Below are positions 1-11,569 of a stretch of DNA of 64,000 nucleotides, one piece after another. Location: assembly GCA_903813345.2 (NCBI GenBank), contig CAIIXF020000001.1, positions 28,015,915-28,079,914 of the forward strand, in the 5' to 3' direction. The stretch is from Owenia fusiformis. Lineage: Eukaryota > Annelida > Polychaeta > Sabellida > Oweniidae. How positions within the stretch are numbered: position 1 is the first letter of the stretch; the number at the start of each line of letters is the position of its first letter. The notes under the pieces were generated by a model. The model worked only from the letters and a program-made list of their open reading frames with translations, was not told the origin of the DNA and ran no database searches. Both the position numbers and the translations under genes were made by a program.

Positions 1-272
1 ATGGTGTTTTGGCACTTCAGATTTGGCACAAATTATATTCATTCACTGTGTGGTGAATTTGTGGAGTTTCATCAAAATCACTCCAGGGACTTTACAATCA
101 TGGTCAAAATGCCTTCTTAAGTCTCCCTGAACCAGGGCGTTTGACTGCAATTTGAAAGCATTTCAACCATGACTGTAAAGTCCCTGAAGTGAGTTTGATT
201 TCACTCTACAGATTTACCATACAGTAAACGAAGATGATTTGTGCCAAATTTGAAGAGCCAAAACACTATGGT
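1..272. repeat. Fold-back (long inverted repeat) element
   Basis: The first ~135 bases are largely the reverse complement of the next ~135. The outer arms carry a GTTTTGGC(A/T)CTTCA-type motif, and matching inner blocks lie near 50-110 and 165-225. The left end may lie outside the window. No coding potential is seen. It probably sits in the intron upstream of the SELENOI-like exon at 831. Confidence 0.7.
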
Positions 273-830
273 TAGGAAGATATTTAACTGCGTTTTTCGT
301 ATTTTCCTAGTACAACTGTCTTTTGAGCAGGTGTCCAAGGCATCATGTTTTACAACTAACCATTTACAGGAGCTATACATACACAGTCTCTTCTTTATTT
401 CCTGAAAATATGAACATAATTGAACCAGTATTTTTCAAGATATAGCGATTTCTTTGGGTTGCGTTTTTTTTAACACCCTGTACTTTTTTGAGGCAAATTT
501 AGAAAGATGTTGCATTTGAGGGAGTAAAATCTTAAGATCTTATTTTTATTTATAGTTTGAAATTGAAAAAAAAGAAATATCATTAATGTTCATGTAGAGT
601 ACATGTACACGGCTGCTTAGTGTTATGCCTGGTTAAGATGACTCAATCCCATTAACATATTGTCTGTATGGCATTTATATGAAGTAATCGAAAAGGTCTC
701 ATTACTCGTACAAAATAGTTTCAAAAGATTTAATACACTGTAGTATAGTTTACATGTAAGTACATTGGGTAGGTTTGTACATTGTTCAAATATCAATTTT
801 TTACTGTAAACTGACCTCATGCTTTTTCAG

Positions 831-3117
831 AGTCGTCTGATAGTTAACCAAATGAGCATGACAAGGTGTCAGGTATTTAACTGGTTGTTAGTGCCTCTCC
901 TATGTGTGGTTGTACTTATATTTGCCATTCCATTGGGTGCGTATGAACTCTACTTCCTGTGGGCGTACTGTCTTCTGGTCACAACAGCACACATACATTA
1001 TGGGTATTCAGTGGTAAGTGGAAAAATTGGCTCTTGATAGGGAAGTGCCTATCACGATAAGTTACACGAAGACCCTCGTGAGTGGTGACCCCCCCCCCTC
1101 CATAAAATGTAAAATCTATATTTTATGTACAGTAGATCATTTTATGTATAGATGTCTCTCTTACATTTTGGATGCCTGTGTTTTGAAACAAGTCTTAATG
1201 TGAATCCTTTTAACTGATTCACAGGGCATTTTCTAATATTCTGAAAATGACTTTATAAATTGTGGTGTCCCCCAGGGCTCAATACTTGGGCCAATATTAT
1301 TTCTCCTATACATTAATGACCTTCCAGACAATCTGGAGGGGCATTGCTATATTTATGCGGATGACACTTCTCTACATCATCCTTTTGACCCTAAGCATCC
1401 ACAAGAAGTAGATGCAATAGCCAGATCTAACCTAATTAAAATTGAAAAATGGTCTGACACCTGGAAATTGAAGTTTAAACCTGAAAAGAGTTCTGAAATG
1501 ATATTCCACTCATCCAGATCTAAAGTCGATAATGTTTCTGTTTCAAAGTTAAACAATGTTGAAATTACCAGAGATCACGAGCACAAACATCTGGGATTTA
1601 CTTTTGACCCTAGCTTATCATATGACAAGCATATTGGAGAAATCATATCAAAAATACGAAAAATGTTGAACCCTTTAAAGAAACTTAAATATAAGTTAGG
1701 TAGTAAGCATCTAGAAACCATATTTAAGTCCTTTATTTTACCCCATTTTGACTATGGTGCTATCATGTACAGCACAGCCTCAAAGTTCCTATTACAACGA
1801 CTCGACAGTCTTTATTATAAAGCTGCACTTTATTGTTCTGGGTGTATCCAAGGGAGCAGTTCAAAAAAGGTTTTAAACCTACTCAATTGGCCAACTCTTG
1901 AATCAAGACGCAGTATCCAGATTAACAACTTTATGTTCAAAATTGTAAATGGTACAAGTCCTCCCTATGTAACTGATATTTTTGACAAATTTAGAAACCA
2001 TGCAAACAGAGTATTGAGATATAATGAAGCATTTAAAATGCCCATTAGATGCTCAAATAGATTCTCCACCTCAGCAATACCAGCTGCAATTTCACATTGG
2101 ATCAATCTTCCACCTGCTATTAAATCTAAGAATACTCTTTCGAATTTTAAAAAACACCAAAGAGTACATTTCCAAAAAACGCCCTCGATTTTGTCAACAA
2201 GCCAGCTTAATCTAACAAGGGTTCAAGAAATAGTTCTCAATAAAGTGAGAGCTGACCTATACTTCAAAGCCCAGTTCTACGCTCACAACTTTCAGTCTAT
2301 TGACAGCCCTAATTGCACTTGTGGAAAACCACAAACTCTGAAACATTTTCTCTTTCAATGTGACTTACTTACTATACAAAGACAGCAATTCATGGACAAA
2401 CTCACTGATCTCGAACCAAACATCTTCAGTCATAATCTCTCTCAAACTGATTTCATAGCTATTTTGAAAACAGGAATTCCCAAATTAAACATAGATGCAA
2501 ATTCCCAAATACTACTTCTCATTGTTAATTTTATCAAAGACAATAGCTAATTCCCTCCTTCTTATCCATCTCTAGTATCCTCAAGTCCCGTCACACTTGC
2601 CCTAGTCTAAGACCCTGCCTGCTCTGCCACTTCTACTTCCACCTGCCCCCTATTCTTATATAATGCCATTGTGGCGATTTAAGAATTTACATGTCTGTAT
2701 TTACATTTTTTGTATTCTATTGAAATAAATTTAATAATAATAAAAAAAAAACTGATTCACACAGGAGCAGTTTCAGTTTCATTTAAGACAGGATTTAATC
2801 TTCCTATTTAAATAACAGGTAAACTCAACAGGTAAATCCTAAAAATCTAATAGACCTTTCCAGTAAATTCTGCCACCTTTTGTAGGTGAAAGAAACTAGG
2901 ATGGAACATGGAAGATATCTGTACACATTGCAAACCTCTCTTTCAATCTTTAGTCTAATCTATAGGGTTTATCTTTGGTAGTGGATAACTATTTGTTATT
3001 TCTCATTTTCAGGTGGTCCAGATGGCAGATCATTTAGGAATCTATAGTTTTACCATTACAAGTAAGCCTCCAAAAAAGCAAACATGACTGACTCAGGACC
3101 AAATGCACAGGTGCTAG
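831..3117 (+). CDS. SELENOI: Ethanolaminephosphotransferase 1 (SELENOI/EPT1-like), last two coding exons, 5' partial
   Basis: Two exons, 831-1013 and 3013-3087 (or to 3117), joined in phase 0 with consensus AG and GTAAGT sites. Exon one encodes QMSMTRCQVFNWLLVPLL, a hydrophobic run, then TTAHIHYGYSV; exon two adds VVQMADHLGIYSFT and a KPPKK tail. From family knowledge this is the C-terminus of CDP-alcohol phosphotransferases of the SELENOI/EPT1 type, ER/Golgi multi-pass enzymes that transfer phosphoethanolamine from CDP-ethanolamine to diacylglycerol. The catalytic CDP-alcohol motif would lie upstream, outside the window. Translation meets TGA at 3085-3087, then nine sense codons and TAG at 3115-3117. 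As I recall vertebrate SELENOI, selenocysteine is followed by Leu about ten residues from the end, and here TGA is also followed by Leu. I found no convincing SECIS by eye, so TGA may simply be the stop. A LINE is inserted in the intron. Confidence 0.8.
1224..2750 (+). mobile_element. 5'-truncated non-LTR retrotransposon (CR1/Jockey-group-like RT)
   Basis: An open frame runs from about 1237 to the TAA at 2548-2550. It starts mid reverse transcriptase with GVPQGSILGPILF, then YINDL and the catalytic YADD box. It ends with a C-terminal Cys-His cluster (CTCGKPQTLKHFLFQC). The 3' end is an A-rich TAA-type tail at about 2728-2750. An 11-12 bp target-site duplication, ACTGATTCACA, lies at 1213-1223 and again at 2751-2761. 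The endonuclease and the first half of the RT are missing, so the copy is dead on arrival. The uninterrupted frame and near-intact TSD suggest a fairly recent insertion. It lies in the intron of the SELENOI-like gene, in the same orientation. The clade is inferred from motif style only. Confidence 0.9.
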
Positions 3118-5930
3118 CGAAGCCAAAGATACAAACCAACCCCATCAAACCATTATGATGTTATTCAGCTTTTTGTCAAGGATTGTGTGAACGCTAAACA
3201 TTTACAATGATTGAACAAAAGAACCAATTTCTATGCACAGGGTTCTCACAATATTGGATAGAGACTGGCGGCCCGTATAGTCTTATCTACTGACAGTGTA
3301 GTCTAATGCAATGACAAAATCCCACTGAATTCTATTGACTGAAATATATTATCAACAGTACTAATATAGTCCTTAAAAAGAATTAACAAAAACAAGAAGA
3401 GAAAGAATATCACTTACTTTTTTCTGGTTATTAGTTTATAATCATCAGTATTTGTAGAAAAACAGGAGTTATTGTACATTTGAGTACTGATGCTGCAAAA
3501 TGCCATGATACATCAAACAACGGGATGCAACTTTTTCTGGAGTCTAGAATTTTTCTTGTGAGAACCCTGATATGGTCATAGGATCTACATGGTATAATCT
3601 GTGTAATCATACTTCAGAATTTATTCAGAGGGGAAAAGGCACAATAATTTGGAAGAATTTGTGATCATAGACAGTGTTCTGTTCTCCACAGAATTTTTTC
3701 TCCAAGTGGGTGCAAAATTCCCATTTTCACAATTCAGACCAAAATTGGTCAAAGTATTCCAATTTTTCATGATTTTTCATTTTCAAGTGGGTGCAAATGG
3801 ATTTTCAGGTGGGTGCAACCCTGATTTCAAAATCTCAGGTGGGTACTGCGCCCACTTGCCTTAACGCTGTGAAGATCACTGATGTTTTACTCATATACCT
3901 TCTTGGAAAATATTAGTGTCAAAGTCATGTGGAATTAGGACTTTTAAAACCAGCTTTGAACACAGAAATTTTTTTACATGCTTTTCAAATGACTCCTTTT
4001 AAGAAGGGCACCAATTATCTGAGTCAAGGTTTATGTAGTCCACGCATACCCCTGAACTGTTTATTTACAATGTAACCGCAATATAATAACCAAGTTTTTA
4101 AGATTTAACACAAATGTGCATTTTTTATTTTTGAAAACATGTACATGTGGCAATACTAGATTTTAAGCAGGGCGCATCTATTTTAACATGTTTATCAACT
4201 TTAAATCGAAAAGGTAGGGTAAAAACAAATGTTGTTCAAAACTTGTGTGTGGTAGAGAGAGAAAGTAAAATAATGATGATTTTATTATGTCACCACCAAA
4301 AAGTGGTGACATATTGTTATGGTCTCCGTTTTTTGTGACGGCGGTTGGGGATCGGCAGTCGGTGTCTGTTACAATTCTTAAAACTTCCAATAACTTAACA
4401 AATACAGTTTAGACTGACTTCAGTTTTTTTCAGAATCATCTACAAGTTTTCAGAAGATCAAATCTGACTTTGTATTTAAGATTTGACCTTCAGTGACCTT
4501 TTCAAGGTCAAAAAAAGGTCAAAAAGGTCTTTTTCAACTTGCTTTCAAATCGTCTAAAAGTTATCAGAAGTTCAAATCTGACTTTAGATTTGACCCTCAT
4601 TGACTTTCTCAAGGTCAAAAAGGACTTTTTTCAACTCACTTCAAATTGACCATTTTTTTAAAGTCATATAGAAGTTCTCAAAACTTCAAATTGACTATAG
4701 ATTTGACTTTCAATGACATTCTCAAGGTCAAAAAATATTTGGCCTTCTCAAGGTCAAAAGGGTCTTTTTTCAACTTGCTTCAAATTGACCAATTTTTTTT
4801 CAAAATCATCTACAAGTTCTCAGAAGTTCAAATCTGACTTGAAGATTGAACTGATAATATTATGAGCAACTAGGTGGTGACATTTTGTCATGTTAATGTC
4901 TTGTTCAAATACTTGTTGCAAATCATAAATAGGACACCTTGTATCAGATTGCTAATATCAATGCTCAATATTGCTTCAACACTCAGCTGATTGTACATGT
5001 AGCTATTGTAGCATGTTGGCATACCAGATTTATTTATAACAAATGTACTCTTTGTGCTGTTTGTACCTCGTACTCATACAAAACCTAAACCTTGCTTCAT
5101 GTTTTACGCTGTCACCATGTATTTATATGAATGCTGTTGTTCTACTATTATTAACCTGTAGGAACCATAAGCTACATTCCCGTTGTATCAGTATTGTCGT
5201 TATGCATTCTAGTCCCTCAGGCAGCTTGTTTGGAAATATTAATGATTGTATTTCAGTCCTGCTTTTATTGTATAAGCAATTGTAAAAAAGTTCAAGATGA
5301 ATTATTTCTATAAACTAGTAAATGCATTAGGACATTGCATATAGATATTTGAACAATCATTATGTAATATATTCAATTGCAGTTTTAATAAGATATAATA
5401 CCAGTGGTTAGTGAAGCTGTCAGAAGATCAATTTTTATCAGAAACTTAGGCAGTCTCAGATACTAAATAAAAAATGAATAACATTTGTTGGTGAAAAAGA
5501 CATCTGACAAAGATAAATGTTTGGAAAAATACCAAATCTCCCTTAGTGCACACTATTGATTGGTACTGGTTAGTAAAAATAAGAAATGGAAATCAAAGAG
5601 ATTGTATATTTTAGTCGTTTTATTGTATATTGTAGTATTGCACAGGCTATATATATTATTTTAGGCATTACATGTACAATGTAGTTCTGTTCTTGATCTA
5701 AGTTTGATGTTTTGACAGCTTTCCTTAATTTCCATGACATTGAATTTGAATATAAGGCAATGCAATAAAATATACAATTTACACACTGTATTGTGTTAAC
5801 TGTAACATAATATGTAGATTTTTAAATGTTGAACTTGAACATCTTTCTAGTACAGCATGAAGAACCATGGTCTGTTCATCCTATTCTCCCATGTGTTTTA
5901 GTGAACAATAAAAATTATTGTTTAGATTAA
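3118..5930 (+). other. Probable 3' UTR / downstream region of the SELENOI-like gene
   Basis: No coding exon is seen. Candidate AATAAA signals occur at about 5466, 5765 and 5905. The stretch near 3700-3850 repeats the phrase GTGGGTGCAA three times. A copy of the GTCACCAC repeat family occupies 4286-4905. If the TGA at 3085 is recoded, a SECIS stem-loop should lie here. The only short stem I noted is AGAACC paired with GGTTCT at about 3219-3247, which is weak. Confidence 0.4.
4286..4905 (+). mobile_element. GTCACCAC-family non-autonomous element, copy 1
   Basis: It begins with a short terminal hairpin (TATGTCACCACC ... GGTGACATA). A G-rich stretch with GGCGGTTGGGG follows, and it ends in AGGTGGTGACATTTTG followed by TTAATGTCTTG. 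The same start and end recur at 7.3, 13.3, 35.8, 50.98 and 57.8 kb. This copy is enlarged by internal repeats built on TCAAGGTCAAAAAGG between about 4480 and 4840. No ORF is present. Confidence 0.7.
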
Positions 5931-6757
5931 GAATGTTTTAGGATAATATTACTTCCTTAAAAGATCATATAATGCCTATTATATCCATTAAGCGCATGTT
6001 TTGGAATAAATTCAGATAATATAGCACAGGCATGGAGCGACATCTATTGAAACATTGAAAGTGGATGATCAAAAATGTATAATATATTACATGTATACAT
6101 CATAATAAATTTCTATTTACTGATTAATGTAAGAGTGAATATGTAGTGTCATCATAAATACTAGAAATTCTTACTTCTCATATAGCATTCCAAATGAATA
6201 GACACATGCTGATTTCCTGAATGTGAAGTCTACAGATTTTGGTCTAATGTATAAATTGCTATGATTTTGGTGCTTGAATTTTGAGATTTGGCAGAATTAA
6301 GTGTTGCTAATGATTAGATAAAGAACACACTGTTAAAGCCAATCTTATATGAATGGACTCTTACTGACAAAAATAACACATATCTAGGCTCTTTTGATGT
6401 AGTGTAATCACTAGACAATCTGTATTATAGTAGTACAGGGTCGTATGTTTTTTATTCCTGAAGATTTTAGCAACACTTTTAATTTAATCAGTAGAAACTT
6501 TTCCATCGATTTGTCAGAATCTGAGACCGATGGTCAGTTTTTCGAAATAGAAAAGATTTACAGAGGGAATAATTTGATTTCTGACGGATTTGGTATTATG
6601 CAAGTTGGCAGCTAATTAATTGTTAAATTCAAATCAATTTATTTCCTTGTCCACAGGCATACCCCTTGTATCAGTAGTGTTTCACCACATCCAAGTTGCA
6701 TATTATTAGATATTAAGCCTAGCCTATACCACGTATACCAGTGTAATTCTTCACTCT

Positions 6758-6974
6758 GTATACTGTATAAGTGGTATTTAATCCGAGTGTTTAATTTTCC
6801 GAATGGTCAAATTTCATCATTTTCCTAATTTTAATTTTCCTAATGACAAGAAATCTCCCATTAGATAACATTATAAAGACAATATTTCCGACATTTAATT
6901 TTCCGAACCTGGCAAAAATTAGGAAATAGGCAAATTAAATGATTAGGCAAAATTACCACTTATACAGTATACAG
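6758..6974. mobile_element. Short TIR element (MITE-like)
   Basis: A left end TACTGTATAAGTGGTA at about 6761 matches the reverse complement of the right end TACCACTTATACAGTA at 6953-6968. The interior repeats TTAATTTTCC(G/T)AA and its complement. It is about 215 bp with no coding capacity. The target-site duplication is unclear because the ends are TA-rich. Confidence 0.6.
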
Positions 6975-7260
6975 TATTGATATTTTCATTTGTTTGCTTC
7001 CGCCATTTACTCTTAAATCATTGATCATAATATGCATATACTGAGTATATTAACTCAAATGTATAATATGAAGCATTGTCTAATCCATTAATGGTTTAGT
7101 ATTTGTATTTCCATAAAATGTTAATAATCAAAGATTCTGATGCCATTACCTAAATGCTCTTCATATTTCACATTGCATTAACATTTTATCAGAAAATGTT
7201 AGGTGTAGATTTTGTGACCTTTTATGGGGGTTTGCATGTGGAATGAATGTTAAAGATTTC

Positions 7261-7726
7261 TATGTCACCACCAGAAATGGTGACATATTATAAGTTATTG
7301 AATGATTTTAAGTGCAATACAGGATATATTCTGCTCGAGAAATTCCGTATTGGAACGAGACGAAGTCGAGTGCCAATACAGAATATCGAGACAGAATATA
7401 TCCTGTATTGCACTTCAAATCATTCAATAACGTTTTTATCGTGTGATCCTCTGTATTGCTACTGAGATTGTCCCCTCTGTACCAATATTTTCTGTATTGC
7501 GACGGAGATGATCAACGGGAACAATCTCAGTAGCAATACAGATTGGTACAGCATAAGAGCTGACCAATCAGAGGGCTTCATTTTACAGATCATACGATAA
7601 TGTTATATATTGTAGTCACCAACTTTTTTTGTGGATGGCGTTCGGTGGTTGGAATTTAGCAGTTAGCTGAATATCAGTCAGTGACAATTGGCAGGTGGTG
7701 ATATTTTATATTTTAATGCCTTGTCT
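7261..7726 (+). mobile_element. GTCACCAC-family copy 2, interrupted by a fold-back element
   Basis: The family start (TATGTCACCACCAGAAATGG) is at 7261 and the family end (GGCAGGTGGTGATATTTTA, AATGCCTTGTC) is at about 7690-7726. Between about 7291 and 7609 sits a different element made of two hairpins. In one, a block holding AAGTGCAATACAGGATATAT pairs with its complement at about 7388-7433. In the other, TGTATTGCTACTGAGATTGT pairs with its complement at about 7522-7544. The fold-back appears nested in an older copy. Confidence 0.65.
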
Positions 7727-8504
7727 TACTATACAATGGGTAGCTCAGCCAAGCAAAACCATGGAAATTAATTCCAAAGGTATTGACATACTTCCTGAAT
7801 TTGCCTCATCTGATTTAATTTGCCTCACCTAATTTCTCACCTCACCTATGCCCCTGAATTCTGATTGGATAATAGCAAAGAATTGTCTTTAGTTTGAAGA
7901 GTACTAGTGTAGATGAATAAGAGCAAATGGTACAGATATTCATTATTCATATCCTTGCTTCAAATAAGTTTAAATGGGTGTATTTAAAAATTAAAATGTG
8001 GGTATTTGTAATTATATAAGCAGATTCAGTATTAAACAAAAGAACCATATTAAGTGTAACCATAGTACCTGACCAATAACCATATGATACTGTAATGTAT
8101 AAACATGTGATTATTTGAAAATATCTTCAATAAATAAGATAATTAAAAAATAAATGTAACTTATGAATGTTCTATCAACAGACACGTACAGTACTTCTTC
8201 ATTCTTTGTCGTCACTTTAAACGATAATATGAATGAAGGGTACAATCTGATGGATCTTACCTGTTAATATAGACTGCCCGTAATTCTTTGTTTGGTTTGC
8301 AAGTATATATTATTTATGGATACATTATTTCTGATGAAATCTGTCACTGTGACTTTTGCTTATCAGCATTAATTTGCCTTCCATCTCATGAAGGTAATAT
8401 AACTAATCAAATTGAATTGCCATTAAAAGTGTAATATATTTATGTACATGTTTTGTCGACATCGTGCTGACTGCTAAGTGGATAAGTGAAGTGATAATGT
8501 CTAA

Positions 8505-8712
8505 AGCAATATCTGTATGGGAACGCAGTGTTAAATTTGAAAGGGGCAAACTCCTCTCTAATCCGAACACCTCTCAATATGAACATTTCTTCTTGGTCCC
8601 AAATTTGTTCCCTCTCATTGACCTACTCTTGAAAAACTTGAAATGTGAACACATGCTAAACCGAAGACTTCTGGCTCGTCCCCTGGAGGCATTAGGATGA
8701 GACAGGTTTAAT
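8505..8712 (+). repeat. Degenerate pogo-like MITE remnant
   Basis: The block CTAATCCGAACACCTCTCAA near 8558 matches the start of the 48.0-kb element. The segment ends in ACAGGTTT at about 8701-8709, like the TIR of that family. The left TIR is decayed. No gene is apparent. Confidence 0.45.
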
Positions 8713-9149
8713 TGTTAGTACCTCATTTGAAATACTCAATTCTGATTGGTTGATGAGCGGTCAACAATTGTATACTGTACCCCACCTGTGCATCATGGGA
8801 TATCATATTATTGACCGCGTGTGTTACTGTACTACACTTGGGAATTATGGGGAATATGACGTCATAATGTTTACAGAAAAAAACATGGTAGACGGACATT
8901 TTGTAAAAGTTCATGAAAGTGATATTTTGTCTTTACTAGACTACAAGTATAGCAAAATACAAATAGAAACGTAAAATTAACATTAATTTACTAGTGAGTA
9001 CGCAGTGATGTGCCGAAAACAGAGAGTTTAACTACCACTGTCTTCAAATTTTCTTAAACAAATTATTGCTGGCGTGGTTCAAAGAAAAGATTGTGAAATG
9101 AAGCCATGATTGATGATTATCGTCTATATGTGTAATATTAGTTTCTTCT

Positions 9150-9550
9150 GACTAACAAAACAATTGTAGACCTCTCCATTCGGTCAACCGTCAAAATCAT
9201 ATACCTCGACTGTAAACCTTGAAACTACTGTTGACCTCGACCTTCGGTCTCTGTCAACAGTAGTTTCTCGGTTTACAGTCTCGGTATACAATTTTGCCTG
9301 TTGACCTCTGGAGAGGTCAACAATTGTATACTGTTGACCGCTACGAGGTACTGTTGACAGTTCACGTGATATTCGATAATATACGCTGCCAATTATTATA
9401 GTCTTCGGACAACAAAACAATTCTCTATTCGGTCAACTGGTAAAAGTGTATACCTCTACAGTATACCTTGAGAGTACTGTTGACCTCTGGTATCGGCATA
9501 CAATTTTGCCAGTTGACCACAAGAGAGGTCTACAATTGTATACTGTATAT
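9150..9550. repeat. Fold-back repeat pair with CAATTGTATAC motifs
   Basis: Two related inverted-repeat blocks (about 9150-9370 and 9408-9545) share ACAAAACAATT, TTCGGTCAAC and GAGAGGTC(A/T)ACAATTGTAT. Within the first, GAAACTACTGTTGAC pairs with GTCAACAGTAGTTTC around a centre containing GACCTTCGGTC. A related motif (GGTCAACAATTGTATACTGT) occurs at about 8758. It is non-coding. Confidence 0.6.
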
Positions 9551-9852
9551 TTGTGATCAGTAAAGTAATTAATATGCACTTTGCTTATTGGTATTGCTAT
9601 GAGCAAATCATGAGCAAATATAAAATTGTATTCTGCGATTTAATATGTTATGAAATAGACTTATGAATGAAGCCACAAAAGTTGTGATAAATGAGATGAA
9701 TTGTCCACTACCTTCTCTGTGCTGGATAAGGTGAATTTCTGAAATTGCCACATGGGATCCAAAGCAAGTATTATCCTTTGGAATACTCACCATAGCGTAA
9801 GATAAAGTGAGACTGATGAATCAGAATGATGTAAATTGCTGATAAACTTATA

Positions 9853-10280
9853 CAACAATCCATCGGGAATATGATTATTATCACAATCCATCGGGAATAT
9901 GATATTTATCACAATCCATCGGGAATATGATATTTATCACAATCCATCGGGAATATGATATTTATCACAATCCATCGCGGGGAATATGATATTTATCACA
10001 ATCCATCGCGGGGAATATGATATTTATCACAATCCATTGGGAATATGATATTTATCACAATCCATCGGGGATATGATATTTATCACAATCCACCGGGAAT
10101 ATGATATTTATAACAATCCACCGGGAATATGATATTTATCACAATCCACCGGGAATATGATATTTATCACAAACCATCGGGAATATGATATTTATCACAA
10201 TCCATCGGGAATATGATATTTATCACACTCCATCGGGAATATGATATTTATCACAATCCATCGGGAATATGATATTTATC
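9853..10280. repeat. 28-bp tandem minisatellite
   Basis: About fifteen copies of a 28-bp unit containing GATATTTATCACAATCCATC followed by GGGAATAT. Variants are few: CACC for CATC in three units, and an extra CGCG in two. The low divergence indicates recent expansion or homogenisation. No ORF runs through it. Confidence 0.95.
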
Positions 10281-10679
10281 AAGCTTGTTAAGCACAAACT
10301 GAGTGTCACTGAAAAACAGCAGAATACTAAAACGAAACAAAAATATTTGATATTACTTTCTAGTATATAGTCTTTAATAGCCCAGTTGTGTCACAATGAA
10401 TCGCAGTTTTTATTCTCCTCTCATTCAAATGTTTTATGACCAATGTGCAATGTCATCAATCTTTATTGAAGTCTTACCAGCTGTTGGTGTATTAGAACTT
10501 ATTTTTGTATCATCTAATTCGTAATGTTATTTGTTAATAGCAGATTCTGCCATTGTGGCAACCTCTCATCTCTTAAATCTTGAAAAGCAAAATAAATAAG
10601 CTTTGATACACATCGGTTTGTTTTGAAAGTTTCTGATATTACGAACCACGAAATAATTATACTTGAGCATTGAGTTTTA

Positions 10680-11243
10680 CTATACTGTAGTCACTTTAAA
10701 ACCATGTGTCTCTTCGGTTGATGCACTTGTTCCTGCCGTTACACCATCCCCCTCTTCATCATTGTTTGTCCCCGGATTGGCAATAGGCGTTGGGGGTATG
10801 TCATATTTATTCATTAAACTCCACAATGGTAGCGTCTGCTTCATAAGTGACATAACAGTTGTCTTATTATGGTACCTTGCAGTGTGAAAATGTTTTCTTT
10901 GCACAAATTCATAGTAATAGTAATTCAGTATCGCCTCTTGGTGTTCACGCCGTACGTACTTAACCAAAAGGATTATCATACTGAAGGCGTAGAATAGGAG
11001 CACGATAATAATGTATAAAAGTGCTTGAGTGTCACTACTCAGACCATGTAGATGTTCAGTGGTGGTTTCATTTGATGTTGTAATTGTTGGCTGTATTGTT
11101 GCTGTTGTTGTTGTTGTTGTTGTAGTTGTTGTAATATCTGGGCTATGTTGATTTAATATCCTTTTAAGGACGTCCTCTTTGATTCGTAGATTCACAAATC
11201 CATCAGATACATTATATATTCCTTTCATATTAGGTAGAGCCAT
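10680..11243 (-). CDS. KCNE-like single-pass membrane protein (putative potassium channel accessory subunit)
   Basis: Single-exon ORF of 187 codons with a true ATG (11243-11241). In order: a short N-terminus with an N-glycosylation sequon at N11, a Thr-run (about 38-48), a second sequon at N58, one membrane span at about residues 75-97 (LLYIIIVLLFYAFSMIILLV), then a basic juxtamembrane stretch (KYVRREHQ) and a Tyr-rich segment. The C-terminus is polar and acidic. Extracellular sequon, Tyr-initiated span, Y-x-R-(R/S) exit and an intronless frame are the layout of KCNE (MinK/MiRP) subunits, which modulate voltage-gated K+ channels. The family D-P-(Y/F) motif after the span is replaced by NYYYYEF, so the assignment is tentative. 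It could instead be an unrelated type I membrane protein. It stands alone, with no neighbouring gene within 6 kb. Confidence 0.55.
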   Translation of the reverse strand: MALPNMKGIYNVSDGFVNLRIKEDVLKRILNQHSPDITTTTTTTTTTATIQPTITTSNETTTEHLHGLSSDTQALLYIIIVLLFYAFSMIILLVKYVRREHQEAILNYYYYEFVQRKHFHTARYHNKTTVMSLMKQTLPLWSLMNKYDIPPTPIANPGTNNDEEGDGVTAGTSASTEETHGFKVTTV

Positions 11244-11569
11244 TCTCCATATATCATATATAGATCTTATTATCCAAATATTTGAAGAACTGGTGTTCGG
11301 TTTTTGTCAGCTTGTTTTTAATATCAATCAAGAAATTGAAATTGAAATGATGCAATTGTCCATCATGTAAATGTTGCAATCGCCTTGTAGACAACAACCG
11401 TCTTTGCTTGATTTTATTGTCTTCCCTGACATGGCTCTACGTAAATGGCAAATTGTTTCAAATAAATCATTTTTACAGATATAAATATTGTGACTTCCAA
11501 TTACAAATTCAGATTTGTTTTCGCTGGCTGATAGCTGCATCTTCTCGAGTTTGAAATATGACACGGATA

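Noticed and set aside
3197-3260. ATGA ... GGAT stem-loop as a SECIS
   Set aside because: Only a 6-bp AGAACC/GGTTCT stem forms. The helix next to the quartet does not pair, so I do not call it.
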